Positions 1 to 8,295 of a stretch of 11,814 bases of DNA are shown one piece after another. The notes below the pieces were generated by a model that did not search any database, was not told the origin of the DNA, and saw only the letters and a list, made by a program, of their open reading frames with translations. The position numbers and the translations under genes were made by a program. The stretch is from NCBI GenBank assembly GCA_015228995.1, contig JADGCM010000046.1:1-11814 (forward strand), written 5' to 3'. Within the stretch, counting starts at the first letter, position 1. Every line of letters starts with the position of its first letter. This stretch comes from Magnetococcales bacterium (lineage in GTDB: Bacteria; Pseudomonadota; Magnetococcia; Magnetococcales; JADGCH01).

Positions 1-391
1 CTTAGCGTTGGATCGATTCAAGCAGCAGCCGGATTATGAGGCTTTGGTTACGCTCAACAAGCGCATTGCTAACATCCTGGAGAAGTCCGGCGTCCCGGCC
101 ACGGCAGCGCAACAAGCCGATGAGACGCTGTTGCGCGAACCTGCTGAGCAGAATCTGTACAGCGCTGTGGTGGCGGTTGTCCCTACGGTGCAGCAGGCGG
201 TGGCGCGGCGTGACTACGATCAAGCCCTGGGTACCCTGGTTGGGCTGCGCGGTGTTGTCGACCAGTTCTTTGTGGAGGTGTTGGTGATGGCTGAGCAAGA
301 AGAGATACGTCATAACCGGTTGGCCTTGCTGGCGCAAGTACGTCAAGCGTTCCGTCTGGTTGCGGATGTGAGTTGTTTGGTATTTTTATAG
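1..391 (+). CDS. glyS: Glycyl-tRNA synthetase beta subunit, C-terminal end (partial)
   Basis: The frame is open from the left edge (first whole codon at base 2) to a TAG at 389-391, giving the last 129 residues of a protein whose start lies outside the window. The sequence matches the C-terminal helical (anticodon-binding-like) region of bacterial GlyS: an asparagine-rich 'KRIANIL' helix, a 'LREPAEQNL' segment, a 'Y..AL..L..LR..VD.FF..V.VM' stretch and the closing 'RLALLAQVRQAF..VADVS'. In the alpha2beta2 enzyme this subunit helps bind tRNA-Gly while GlyQ forms the aminoacyl-adenylate, in the cytoplasm. The extreme tail (CLVFL) differs from the usual short ending, which is a minor oddity. The next gene, ppdK, starts 56 bp downstream on the same strand, an order seen in many Alphaproteobacteria. 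The identification is firm. Confidence 0.93.
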   Translation, partial: LALDRFKQQPDYEALVTLNKRIANILEKSGVPATAAQQADETLLREPAEQNLYSAVVAVVPTVQQAVARRDYDQALGTLVGLRGVVDQFFVEVLVMAEQEEIRHNRLALLAQVRQAFRLVADVSCLVFL

Positions 392-447
392 AGATTGAGA
401 GAGATTTGGCGGTTGTTCAGAAAAACAGGTTTTTGTGGGAGTAGAAC

Positions 448-3138
448 ATGGGACGTGTGGCATCACAGAATAAATTAGTTTTTTTCTTTGGTGGTGGTAT
501 TGCTGAAGGGGATGCCTCCATGAGGGATCTGCTCGGTGGCAAGGGGGCTAATCTGGCCGAGATGACCCGCATTGGCATACCGGTACCGGCTGGCTTTACC
601 ATCTGCACCGAGGTGTGTAACGATTTCTTTAGGAATAATGGCAAGCACCCTGAAAATCTACAGTGGCGCGTCGAAGCGGCGTTGGGTCAGGTTGAAAAGA
701 CGATGGAAGCCCGGTTCGGCGATGCCAAGAAGCCGCTGTTGTTGTCGGTTCGTTCTGGTGCCCGTGCCTCCATGCCCGGGATGATGGATACCGTTCTCAA
801 CATCGGTTTGAATGACCAGACCATCGAAGGGATCATCAAGCGGTCCGGGGATCCCCGCTTTGCTTATGACTGCTACCGTCGTTTTGTGCAGATGTACGCT
901 GATGTAGTGCTCGGTGTCTCCAATGATCATTTTGAAAATTTAATTGAACAGAAAAAGCGTTCCCTTGATGTGGAGCTGGACACCGATCTGGCAGCTGAAG
1001 ATTGGGAAGAATTGGTTGGTGCTTTCAAGGCAAAAGTCAAGGATGTCACCGGCAATGACTTTCCTAACGATCCGCATCAGCAGCTGTGGGGAGCCATTGA
1101 TGCCGTCTTTAACTCTTGGATGAAGCCACGGGCGGTTACTTATCGTCGCTTGAATGACATTCCAGACGATTGGGGTACTGCGGTCAACGTCCAGGCGATG
1201 GTATTCGGCAATATGGGCAACGACAGTGCCACCGGTGTTGCCTTTACCCGTAACCCCGCTACTGGTGAGCGTCATTTTTACGGTGAGTTCCTCATCAATG
1301 CCCAGGGAGAAGATGTGGTATCGGGTACGCGCACGCCGCAGCAGGTGACGTTGGAAGGCAAGCGGCGCATTGGCTCGCATCTGCCCTCAATGGAAGAGGT
1401 GATGCCGAAGCTCTACAACAAGATGGTGAAAATCTACCAGAAGTTGGAGCAGCATTATCGCGATATGCAGGATATCGAATTTACCATCCAAAAAGGGCAC
1501 CTGTGGATTTTGCAGACCCGCTCCGGTAAACGTACGGCTAAGGCGGCCTTGAAAATTGCCGTTGATATGGTCATGGAAGGGGTGATCACCAAGGAAGAGG
1601 CGGTGCAGCGCGTTGATGCTCGTAGTCTGGATCAGCTGCTGCACCCGACGTTGGACCCGGAAGCGCAGCAGCGGGCCCACGTCTTGACCAGTGGTTTGCC
1701 GGCTTCTCCGGGAGCGGGTTCCGGTCAAGTGGTGTTTGATGCCGATGCCGCTGAGGCTTGGGATAACGAAGGCAAAGCGGTTATTCTGGTGCGTGATGAG
1801 ACTTGTCCGGAGGACATTCACGGCATGCACGCCGCCAAGGCGATTCTCACCGCTCGTGGTGGGATGACTTCGCACGCTGCCGTGGTGGCGCGTGGCATGG
1901 GTCGCCCTTGCGTTTGTGGCTGCCAAGACCTCGAAATTGACTTTGCTGCTCAACAAATGACCATCAAGGGGACGGTCATTCGTAAGGGTGACTGGATTAC
2001 GATTGATGGCAGCAGTGGTCAGGTGATGGAGGGTCAAGTGGCCACCATTGACTCCACCTTGTCCGGTGATTTTGCCGCCTTCATGCAGTGGACTGACGAA
2101 ATTCGCACCATGAAGGTCCGTACCAATGCCGATACCCCAGAGGATGCAGCGGTAGCGCGCAAATTTGGTGCGGAAGGGATTGGCCTGTGTCGCACCGAGC
2201 ATATGTTTTTTGAAGAAGACCGCATTGTGGCCATGCGCGAGATGATTTTGGCCCAAAACGAAGCCGACCGGCGTTTGGCACTGGCTAAAATTCTGCCGAT
2301 TCAGCGGCGCGATTTTGAAGGCATCTTTCGCGCTATGAAGGGTTATCCTGTCACAATTAGGTTATTAGACCCGCCTTTGCATGAGTTTATCCCCCACGAT
2401 GTCAAAGGGCAGCAGGAGATTGCGCTATCGCTCAATGTGCCTATTTCTGAAGTCAAGCGCCGTGTTGACGAGCTGAGAGAGTCCAATCCGATGTTGGGTC
2501 ATCGGGGCTGTCGTTTGGGCATTACCTACCCGGAGATCTACGAGATGCAGGTGCGTGCCATTACCGAAGCCGCTTGCCATCTCATCAAGAAAGAGCATTT
2601 TACCATTGTGCCAGAAATTATGATCCCGTTGGTGGCACACGCCAAGGAGATGCGGGCATTGAAAGAGCTCTGCGTGGCTGTTTGCGAACAGGTGATGGCC
2701 GAGCAGGGGGTAGTACTGCAATTTTTGGTTGGCACCATGATTGAGTTGCCGCGTGCAGCACTGATTGCGGATCAGCTGGCGCGTGATGTGGAATTTTTCT
2801 CTTTTGGTACCAACGATTTGACCCAGACCACCTTGGGTATCTCACGCGACGATTCGGGATCTTTCCTCAAGGAGTATGTTAGCAAGCGCTTATTAGATAA
2901 AGACCCGTTCGTCTCGATTGATCAGGAAGGGGTAGGGCAACTGGTATTGATGGGTTCGAAAAAGGGACGCCAGATCCGCCCCAATATCAAAATTGGTATT
3001 TGTGGTGAGCATGGCGGTGATCCCAGTTCAGTCGTGTTCTTCCATCAAGCTGGGCTGGATTATGTCTCTTGCTCACCTTACCGGGTACCGATCGCTCGTC
3101 TCGCTGCAGCGCAGGCGGCCTTAATGTCTAGCAAATAG
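448..3138 (+). CDS. ppdK: Pyruvate, phosphate dikinase
   Basis: This 896-residue cytoplasmic enzyme interconverts pyruvate + ATP + Pi and phosphoenolpyruvate + AMP + PPi. Its length fits the family (about 870-900). The domain order is complete. The N-terminal ATP-grasp part carries 'GGKGANLAEM' near residue 28 and 'SVRSGARASMPGMMDT' near 105. The swivelling phosphohistidine domain has 'GGMTSHAAVVARGMG' with catalytic His476. The C-terminal PEP/pyruvate barrel has 'FGTNDLTQTTLG' around residue 789 and the 'CGEHGGDP' motif with catalytic Cys852. Thr474, two residues before the histidine, is the position phosphorylated by PDRP-type regulators in plants and bacteria; no such regulator is in the window. 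The ATG at 448 is chosen because a GGGAG lies 6-7 bp upstream and the family's N-terminal 'FGGG.AEG' motif follows at once. Only 17 bp separate it from the chemoreceptor gene, so they are probably co-transcribed. It lacks the features of PEP synthase (PpsA), whose domain order and motifs differ. Confidence 0.97.
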   Translation: MGRVASQNKLVFFFGGGIAEGDASMRDLLGGKGANLAEMTRIGIPVPAGFTICTEVCNDFFRNNGKHPENLQWRVEAALGQVEKTMEARFGDAKKPLLLSVRSGARASMPGMMDTVLNIGLNDQTIEGIIKRSGDPRFAYDCYRRFVQMYADVVLGVSNDHFENLIEQKKRSLDVELDTDLAAEDWEELVGAFKAKVKDVTGNDFPNDPHQQLWGAIDAVFNSWMKPRAVTYRRLNDIPDDWGTAVNVQAMVFGNMGNDSATGVAFTRNPATGERHFYGEFLINAQGEDVVSGTRTPQQVTLEGKRRIGSHLPSMEEVMPKLYNKMVKIYQKLEQHYRDMQDIEFTIQKGHLWILQTRSGKRTAKAALKIAVDMVMEGVITKEEAVQRVDARSLDQLLHPTLDPEAQQRAHVLTSGLPASPGAGSGQVVFDADAAEAWDNEGKAVILVRDETCPEDIHGMHAAKAILTARGGMTSHAAVVARGMGRPCVCGCQDLEIDFAAQQMTIKGTVIRKGDWITIDGSSGQVMEGQVATIDSTLSGDFAAFMQWTDEIRTMKVRTNADTPEDAAVARKFGAEGIGLCRTEHMFFEEDRIVAMREMILAQNEADRRLALAKILPIQRRDFEGIFRAMKGYPVTIRLLDPPLHEFIPHDVKGQQEIALSLNVPISEVKRRVDELRESNPMLGHRGCRLGITYPEIYEMQVRAITEAACHLIKKEHFTIVPEIMIPLVAHAKEMRALKELCVAVCEQVMAEQGVVLQFLVGTMIELPRAALIADQLARDVEFFSFGTNDLTQTTLGISRDDSGSFLKEYVSKRLLDKDPFVSIDQEGVGQLVLMGSKKGRQIRPNIKIGICGEHGGDPSSVVFFHQAGLDYVSCSPYRVPIARLAAAQAALMSSK

Positions 3139-3143
3139 GGTCC

Positions 3144-3147
3144 GGAG
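3144..3147 (+). promoter_or_regulatory. Ribosome-binding site of the chemoreceptor gene
   Basis: GGAG lies 8 bases before the ATG at 3156, within the 17-bp gap after ppdK. No room for a separate promoter exists in that gap, which supports co-transcription of ppdK and the chemoreceptor gene. Confidence 0.6.
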
Positions 3148-3155
3148 TAAATATT

Positions 3156-5300
3156 ATGAACTTCCTGAACCAAGCCAAATTGAGGACTAAGTTTATTATC
3201 ATACTGTTGTTGCCTCTCTGTGGTTTGGTTCTGTTTGGTATCGGCAGTGTCCTTGATAAGCATCATCTGGCCACTGCCATGCAATCGACGCAATTGTTGG
3301 CCGATCTGGCGGTTCGAGTTGGATCGGCGGTGCATGAGATGCAAAAAGAGCGTGGCATGACGGCGGGCTTTCTGGGAAGTAAGGGGGCCCAGTTTCGTGC
3401 CGAATTAACGCAGCAGCGTGGCGAGGTCGATCGCAAAATTGCCGACGTGCGTCAGTTTATTAAGCAGTCTTCTGGCGCGATGGGGGAAGGCACGCTTGCC
3501 AGCGGCTTGGCCGATGCCAGTCGGCAGTTAGATCGGTTGCCAGATATAAGGCAGCGGGTAGACCGTCTCGATATCATTCCGGCTGAAGCAACCGGTTACT
3601 ACACCCAGGGCATCAGCGCCTTTTTGACTACCGTGGGAGAAATTGGCAAGATGGCGGTGGCTGAGCTCTCTCCCATGGCCAATGGCTATGTCTATTTTCT
3701 GCTTGGCAAAGAGCGGACTGGTATTGAACGGGCCACCCTTGCTAATGTTTTCGCCCAGAACGTCTTTCCACCCGGGTTGTTCCAACGTTTTAGCACCATC
3801 ATTACCGAGCAAGAGGTCTACCTAGGCCTGTTTCAGTCGTTGGCCCCGGCGGCGCAGCTGGAATTCTACAAAGATAAAATGCGCGATGGTGCGGTCCAAG
3901 AGGCGCAGGCGATGCGGACAGTGGCGATTGGTAAAGGGGTGATGACCCTGAAACACAATCTGCTGCTGGAGTTACAGTCGTTGCTGGGTTGGGGCGGTCT
4001 GTCGCGTCCGGGCTTGGCTCCTGACGCCGCGGCGGAGCTGCGTCACAAGGGTGTTGCCGTGGTAGATCGATTGTTAGCGCAACAAGATATAGTGGCTGAC
4101 GATAAGGGGCAGCTCCAGGCGGTGCGTGTCTGGTTGCAGCAGACCCCTCCTTCAACAGAAGTGGCGCCTATTGTCCAAGCCATGCAGGGATTGCAGCGTT
4201 CTCTATCGGCGGGTAATTTCGGTATTGATCCCACCGTATGGTTCAAGACCATTACCCGCAAAATTGATCTGATGAAGGAGGTAGAGGATCGTCTCGCTCA
4301 GGATCTTAAAACAGAGGCGGCGCGTATGGAAGAGCAGGCCGAGCGGGGCTTCTGGTTTTACCTTGTCCTAACGCTGACTGCCATCTGTGTTTCTTCGCTG
4401 GCTGGTGTGGTCATGGTGCGGCAGATTCTGGCGCAGATTGGAGGGGAGCCTGCTGAAGTGATGGCCATTGCCGATCAGGTGGCGCGGGGCGACCTTTCGG
4501 TGCAGTTCCGATCGGATCGGTTGGCGTTGGGGATCTACGGCTCGATCAAAAACATGGTCGAGCGTCTGCACGATACCATCTCTTCGGTGGTTCATATCAG
4601 TGAAATGGTGGTCGAGCAGGGTGGTCAGCTCAACGGCATGGCGTTGGTGGTTTCCGAGGGGGCCACTGAACAGGCTGCTGCGATCGAAGAGACCTCTTCA
4701 GCCATGGAGCAGATGAGCGGTAATATTGCTCAGACCACCGATAATGCCCAGTCCACGCAAACCATTGCCGCCGCAGCGGCACGGGAGGCCCTTGCCAGTG
4801 GCGAGGCAGTGCGTGAGGCAGTGCAGGCGATGACCCAGATTGCTGAAAAAATAGGGATTATCGAGGAAATTTCGCGTCAGACCAATCTGTTGGCGCTCAA
4901 TGCTGCCATCGAAGCAGCACGGGCTGGCGAACACGGCAAGGGTTTCGCTGTGGTGGCTGCTGAGGTGCGCAAACTGGCCGAGCGTAGTCAAACGGCAGCC
5001 CGTGAGATCAACCGTATCTCTGGCGATAGTGTTGAGGTTGCCGGTCGAGCGGGGACGTTGTTGGGCAAATTGGTGCCAGATATCCAACAGACGGCGCAGC
5101 TGATCCAGGAGATTGCCACCGCTTCGCAGGAGCAAAGTCAGGGTGCCGAGCAGGTCAATCTAGCGATCCAACAGCTGGATCAAGTCATTCAGCGCAATGC
5201 CGCCTCGGCGGAACAGATGTCCGCATCGGCTGAGGATCTATCTGTTCAAGCGAAAAAACTGCAAGAATTGATGGTCTACTTCAAGCTTGGACAGGCATGA
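3156..5300 (+). CDS. Methyl-accepting chemotaxis protein with NIT-type sensor domain
   Basis: This 714-residue inner-membrane chemoreceptor feeds the CheA/CheW kinase complex. Transmembrane helix 1 lies at about residues 13-33 and helix 2 at about 398-422, enclosing a periplasmic domain of about 360 residues. That domain begins with 'VHEMQKERGMTAGFLGS' (60-75) and later has 'LLGKERTGIERATLANVFA', the two hallmark helices of the nitrate/nitrite-sensing NIT domain. A HAMP-like linker (about 423-475) follows, then the coiled-coil signalling domain with the highly conserved hairpin tip near 570-610 ('ISRQTNLLALNAAIEAARAGE', then 'GFAVVAAEVRKLAERS'). There is no NWETF-type CheR-docking tail; the protein ends 'YFKLGQA'. 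A GGAG at 3144-3147, 8 bp before the ATG, supports the start. The stop overlaps the next start codon (ATGA), so the two are translationally coupled. The ligand is unproven, since NIT domains are assigned to nitrate/nitrite by a few examples only. Confidence 0.95.
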   Translation: MNFLNQAKLRTKFIIILLLPLCGLVLFGIGSVLDKHHLATAMQSTQLLADLAVRVGSAVHEMQKERGMTAGFLGSKGAQFRAELTQQRGEVDRKIADVRQFIKQSSGAMGEGTLASGLADASRQLDRLPDIRQRVDRLDIIPAEATGYYTQGISAFLTTVGEIGKMAVAELSPMANGYVYFLLGKERTGIERATLANVFAQNVFPPGLFQRFSTIITEQEVYLGLFQSLAPAAQLEFYKDKMRDGAVQEAQAMRTVAIGKGVMTLKHNLLLELQSLLGWGGLSRPGLAPDAAAELRHKGVAVVDRLLAQQDIVADDKGQLQAVRVWLQQTPPSTEVAPIVQAMQGLQRSLSAGNFGIDPTVWFKTITRKIDLMKEVEDRLAQDLKTEAARMEEQAERGFWFYLVLTLTAICVSSLAGVVMVRQILAQIGGEPAEVMAIADQVARGDLSVQFRSDRLALGIYGSIKNMVERLHDTISSVVHISEMVVEQGGQLNGMALVVSEGATEQAAAIEETSSAMEQMSGNIAQTTDNAQSTQTIAAAAAREALASGEAVREAVQAMTQIAEKIGIIEEISRQTNLLALNAAIEAARAGEHGKGFAVVAAEVRKLAERSQTAAREINRISGDSVEVAGRAGTLLGKLVPDIQQTAQLIQEIATASQEQSQGAEQVNLAIQQLDQVIQRNAASAEQMSASAEDLSVQAKKLQELMVYFKLGQA

Positions 5301-7270
5301 TGAAAAATCTCTGGTCTGATGACGAGGCTGCTTTATGGTCAGGTGCTGTTGAGCAGCGGGTCTATAGTTCACGTCTGTTAGGCCGAGATCAGTCGTTGGT
5401 GTTGCATGGTGGTGGCAATACTTCGGTCAAGGCCCGTAGTAGAGATGTTTTTGGGGACGAAATCGAGGTTCTTTACGTTAAGGGCAGTGGCTGGGATCTT
5501 GAAAAAATTGAGGCCGCTGGTTTCGCACCAGTGCGGCTGGATCACCTTAAGAAATTGGCCCAACTGGAGCGGCTGCCCGATCCGGTAATGGTCAATGAGT
5601 TGGTGACGCACAGCCTCCAGTCCACCGCTCCGGTGCCCTCTATTGAGGCGATTCTGCACGCCATTTTGCCCTACACCTATGTCGATCACACCCACGCCGA
5701 CGCCATCGTTGCCATCACCAATACGGTGGATGGGGAGGCAAGGATTCGCACGATTTATGGCAATGACGTTGTTGTTGTCCCTTATGTCATGCCCGGTTTT
5801 GACTTGGCGCGGTTGTGTGCACAGGAGTTGTCGCGTCAATCGGGCGCTCATACCATTGGTATGGTGCTGATGAACCATGGCATCTTTTCTTTTGGTGCTA
5901 CCGCACAAGAGTCCTACCAACGCATGATCGACTTGGTCGGACGTGCCGAAGCCTATCTACAACAGCAGCAGGCGTGGGAAGTGGCGTGGCCTAAGGAAGT
6001 TGACTTTGTTACAGATATATTAGCCATCGCCCAATTACGGCAACAAATTGCCGCCGTGGCCGGATTCCCGGTGATCATGGCGCGTCACACCGATGCTCGG
6101 TCGTTGGCCTTTGCCCGCCGTCCAGAGGTGGCTGTTGTATCGCAACAGGGACCAGCGACGCCGGATCACGTTATCCGCACCAAGCGCTTGCCGATGGTGG
6201 GGCGGAATGTGTTGGCTTACGCAGCGGCCTATCAGAATTATTTTGCTGCCCACGAGCCGCTCGCGTCAGAACGTAAAAGCATGCTGGACGCGGCACCGCG
6301 CGTGGTGCTCGACGCTGACTTGGGGATGTGTAGCATCGGTAAATCGGCCAAAGAGGCGGCTATCGTTGCCGATATTTACAGCCACACCATCGATATTATC
6401 AGCCGTGCTGAGCTGTTGGGGGGCTATCGCGCCCTGTCAGCACAAGACATATTTAATGTCGAGTATTGGGATCTGGAGCAGGCCAAGTTACGTAAGAGCG
6501 GCTCTGCGCCACCGTTCACGGGCGAGATTGCCGTGGTGACCGGCGCGGCATCGGGTATTGGCAAGGCCTGTGTCGCATCTTTGTTGCGGCGTGGCGCTGC
6601 TGTGGTGGGAATCGATCTCAATCCGGTGGTGACGACGCTGTATCAGCGACCGGATTATCTGGGCATCGTTGGTGATGTGACCCTCGATTTGTCGATTCAA
6701 CAAGCCTTGGCGGCAACCGTCAACACCTTTGGTGGTCTTGATATGCTGATATTGAACGCCGGTATCTTTCCGGGGGGCTGTCGGATCGAATCGCTACAGT
6801 TGGAGGCTTGGCGTCGGGTGATGCAGATCAATCTGGATGCCAATCTACTGCTGCTGCGTGCCGCACACCCGTTGCTGAAGCTGGCGCCGCGTCAGGGTCG
6901 GGTAGTGATTATCGGTTCGAAGAATGTGCCAGCCCCGGGTCCTGGTGCGGCGGCCTATTCGGCCTCCAAAGCGGCATTGAATCAATTGGCGCGGGTGGCG
7001 GCGCTGGAATGGGGCCAGGACGGGATTCGGATCAATTCTCTGCATCCGAATGCGGTGTTTGACACCGGTATCTGGACTGACGAGGTATTGCAGTCGCGGG
7101 CCAGTCACTATGGTCTGACAGTCGATGCTTATAAAAAGAACAACGTCTTGCAGACCGAAGTGACCAGTCACGATGTTGCTGAGCTGGCGGCCGAGATGTG
7201 TGGGCCGTTGTTTGCTAAAACCACTGGGGCGCAGCTCCCCGTCGACGGTGGCAACGAGCGGGTTATTTGA
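5297..7270 (+). CDS. Bifunctional class II aldolase / short-chain dehydrogenase (RhaD-like fusion)
   Basis: This 657-residue cytoplasmic fusion has an N-terminal class II aldolase/adducin domain. It shows the phosphate-binding-type 'HGGGNTS' loop (37-43), zinc ligands His131 and His133 in 'VDHTHADA', and His194 in 'MNHGIFSFG'. The C-terminal domain is a classical short-chain dehydrogenase with the nucleotide loop 'TGAASGIG' (415-422), 'NAG' at 487-489, and the catalytic set Ser541, Tyr554, Lys558 ('YSASK'). The architecture matches proteins annotated as bifunctional rhamnulose-1-phosphate aldolase/alcohol dehydrogenase, which split a sugar phosphate and oxidise or reduce the aldehyde. No rhamnose kinase, isomerase or transporter lies nearby, so the substrate is open. 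The start ATG overlaps the chemoreceptor stop by 4 bp with only a poor ribosome-binding site, implying translational coupling; the second ATG at 5300 is an equally possible start. All catalytic residues named are present, so both halves look active. Confidence 0.9.
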   Translation: MMKNLWSDDEAALWSGAVEQRVYSSRLLGRDQSLVLHGGGNTSVKARSRDVFGDEIEVLYVKGSGWDLEKIEAAGFAPVRLDHLKKLAQLERLPDPVMVNELVTHSLQSTAPVPSIEAILHAILPYTYVDHTHADAIVAITNTVDGEARIRTIYGNDVVVVPYVMPGFDLARLCAQELSRQSGAHTIGMVLMNHGIFSFGATAQESYQRMIDLVGRAEAYLQQQQAWEVAWPKEVDFVTDILAIAQLRQQIAAVAGFPVIMARHTDARSLAFARRPEVAVVSQQGPATPDHVIRTKRLPMVGRNVLAYAAAYQNYFAAHEPLASERKSMLDAAPRVVLDADLGMCSIGKSAKEAAIVADIYSHTIDIISRAELLGGYRALSAQDIFNVEYWDLEQAKLRKSGSAPPFTGEIAVVTGAASGIGKACVASLLRRGAAVVGIDLNPVVTTLYQRPDYLGIVGDVTLDLSIQQALAATVNTFGGLDMLILNAGIFPGGCRIESLQLEAWRRVMQINLDANLLLLRAAHPLLKLAPRQGRVVIIGSKNVPAPGPGAAAYSASKAALNQLARVAALEWGQDGIRINSLHPNAVFDTGIWTDEVLQSRASHYGLTVDAYKKNNVLQTEVTSHDVAELAAEMCGPLFAKTTGAQLPVDGGNERVI

Positions 7271-7290
7271 CCACACCCCAAAAGAACGCT

Positions 7291-8277
7291 TCAGAAGCAG
7301 CGTCCACCGGCCGCTTGCAGGAATTGCTCTACCTCGTCATGGCGATTTTCAATAGCCAGTAGGCGCGCAGTAGCACCGTGATTGTTCATGTCATTGACAC
7401 GAGCTCCCCGTTCAAAAAGCAAAGAGACTGTTTTGAGATGGCCCTTCTGTGCTGCAAACATCAAAGCCGTCATACCATCCTCGTTCTTGGCGTGAATATC
7501 GGATTGATGGTCTAACAACGCTTGGACCACTTGGTCATGCCCTTGTTCAGATGCCAACAATAGAGCCGTGCAGCCACAGACGTGATTTTTGCTGACCGAG
7601 GCATGATGTGCCAACAATAGATTAACGGCTTCTAAATGACCTAATTTGGCCGCCCACATCAGCGCTGTGTTACCACCTTTATCTTGAGCATCGATTTCAG
7701 CACGATAGTCGAGCAACAGCTCTAAAAGGGCTTTATTTCCTGATTTCGCAGCTAAAATAAGTGGCGTAGCTCCTTTATCGGCGCGTACTTTGACGTCGGC
7801 ACCGTTAGCCAGCAAGGTTTTAACGACAGCCAGCTGCCGTGTACGTTCCTCAAAATTACGTGGGACAACACGGACACTTTTTAGCAGTGCTGTCCATCCT
7901 AGTCTGCTCTGATAATTGACTTGAGCGCCTCGTTGAATTAAAGCCTCAACATTTTGTGGTTGCAACCATTCACCAGCTAAGATCAGCGCGTTGCACCCGG
8001 CGCGGTGGTTAAAGGCGTTGACATCAGCACCCTTGTCGAGCAATAAGTCAATCAGCTCTTGGTTACCCTCCTGGACAGCCCACATAAGCGGGGTCATACC
8101 CGTCGGACTAGCATGGTTGACATCACCCCCTCGCTCCAAAATGGTCATCACACCAGCAACATTACCAGACATGGCATGACGCCACAGCTCGCTGGTGGAT
8201 TGTCCCTCAGCACTGTAGGCGGTATGGCTAAGACCAACAGCTGCTGACAAGGTCAATAAGGCTATAAATCTGTTCAT
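7291..8277 (-). CDS. Secreted ankyrin-repeat protein
   Basis: This 328-residue protein starts with a clear Sec signal peptide: Asn-Arg, a hydrophobic core at about 4-16, and a likely cleavage site after 'AYS' at residue 22. About nine ankyrin repeats fill the rest, from residue 28 to the end, each with the 'G.TALM.AA..GH...V..LL..GA.V' pattern. Repeat 4 carries an insertion of roughly nine residues ('RNFEERTRQ'). Cysteines stand at 95, 234, 236 and 327; Cys234-Gly-Cys236 replaces the usual beta-hairpin residues of repeat 7. The protein is probably a periplasmic binding or scaffold protein; no catalytic domain is visible. It is the last gene of the molybdoenzyme cluster, 18 bp after the preceding stop, with a GGAG about 11 bp before the ATG. 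Ankyrin proteins exported to the periplasm are known (for example AnkB of Pseudomonas, linked to catalase), but a link to the reductase here is inference from position only. Confidence 0.9.
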   Translation of the reverse strand: MNRFIALLTLSAAVGLSHTAYSAEGQSTSELWRHAMSGNVAGVMTILERGGDVNHASPTGMTPLMWAVQEGNQELIDLLLDKGADVNAFNHRAGCNALILAGEWLQPQNVEALIQRGAQVNYQSRLGWTALLKSVRVVPRNFEERTRQLAVVKTLLANGADVKVRADKGATPLILAAKSGNKALLELLLDYRAEIDAQDKGGNTALMWAAKLGHLEAVNLLLAHHASVSKNHVCGCTALLLASEQGHDQVVQALLDHQSDIHAKNEDGMTALMFAAQKGHLKTVSLLFERGARVNDMNNHGATARLLAIENRHDEVEQFLQAAGGRCF

Positions 8278-8295
8278 GGGTCGTTATACTCCAGA

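Noticed and set aside
360..390. TTGCGG and TATTTT/TTTATA as a possible sigma-70 promoter for ppdK at the end of glyS
   Set aside because: The spacers are 15 or 19 bp and the boxes match poorly, so I cannot support it over chance in a T-rich stretch.
421..434. Inverted repeat AAAAAC-AG-GTTTTT before ppdK, looking like a small hairpin or terminator
   Set aside because: The stem is almost all A:T with a 2-base loop, so it would not be a stable RNA hairpin, and it lies directly before the ppdK ribosome-binding site.
1387..2256. Long minus-strand open frame inside ppdK
   Set aside because: It is antisense to a complete, highly conserved enzyme, has no recognisable domain, and its composition is what the opposite strand of biased codons would give.
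7289..7299. GCTTCAGAAGC hairpin at the convergent junction as a terminator
   Set aside because: The stem is four base pairs with a three-base loop and no T-run on either side; part of it codes for the ankyrin protein's end.
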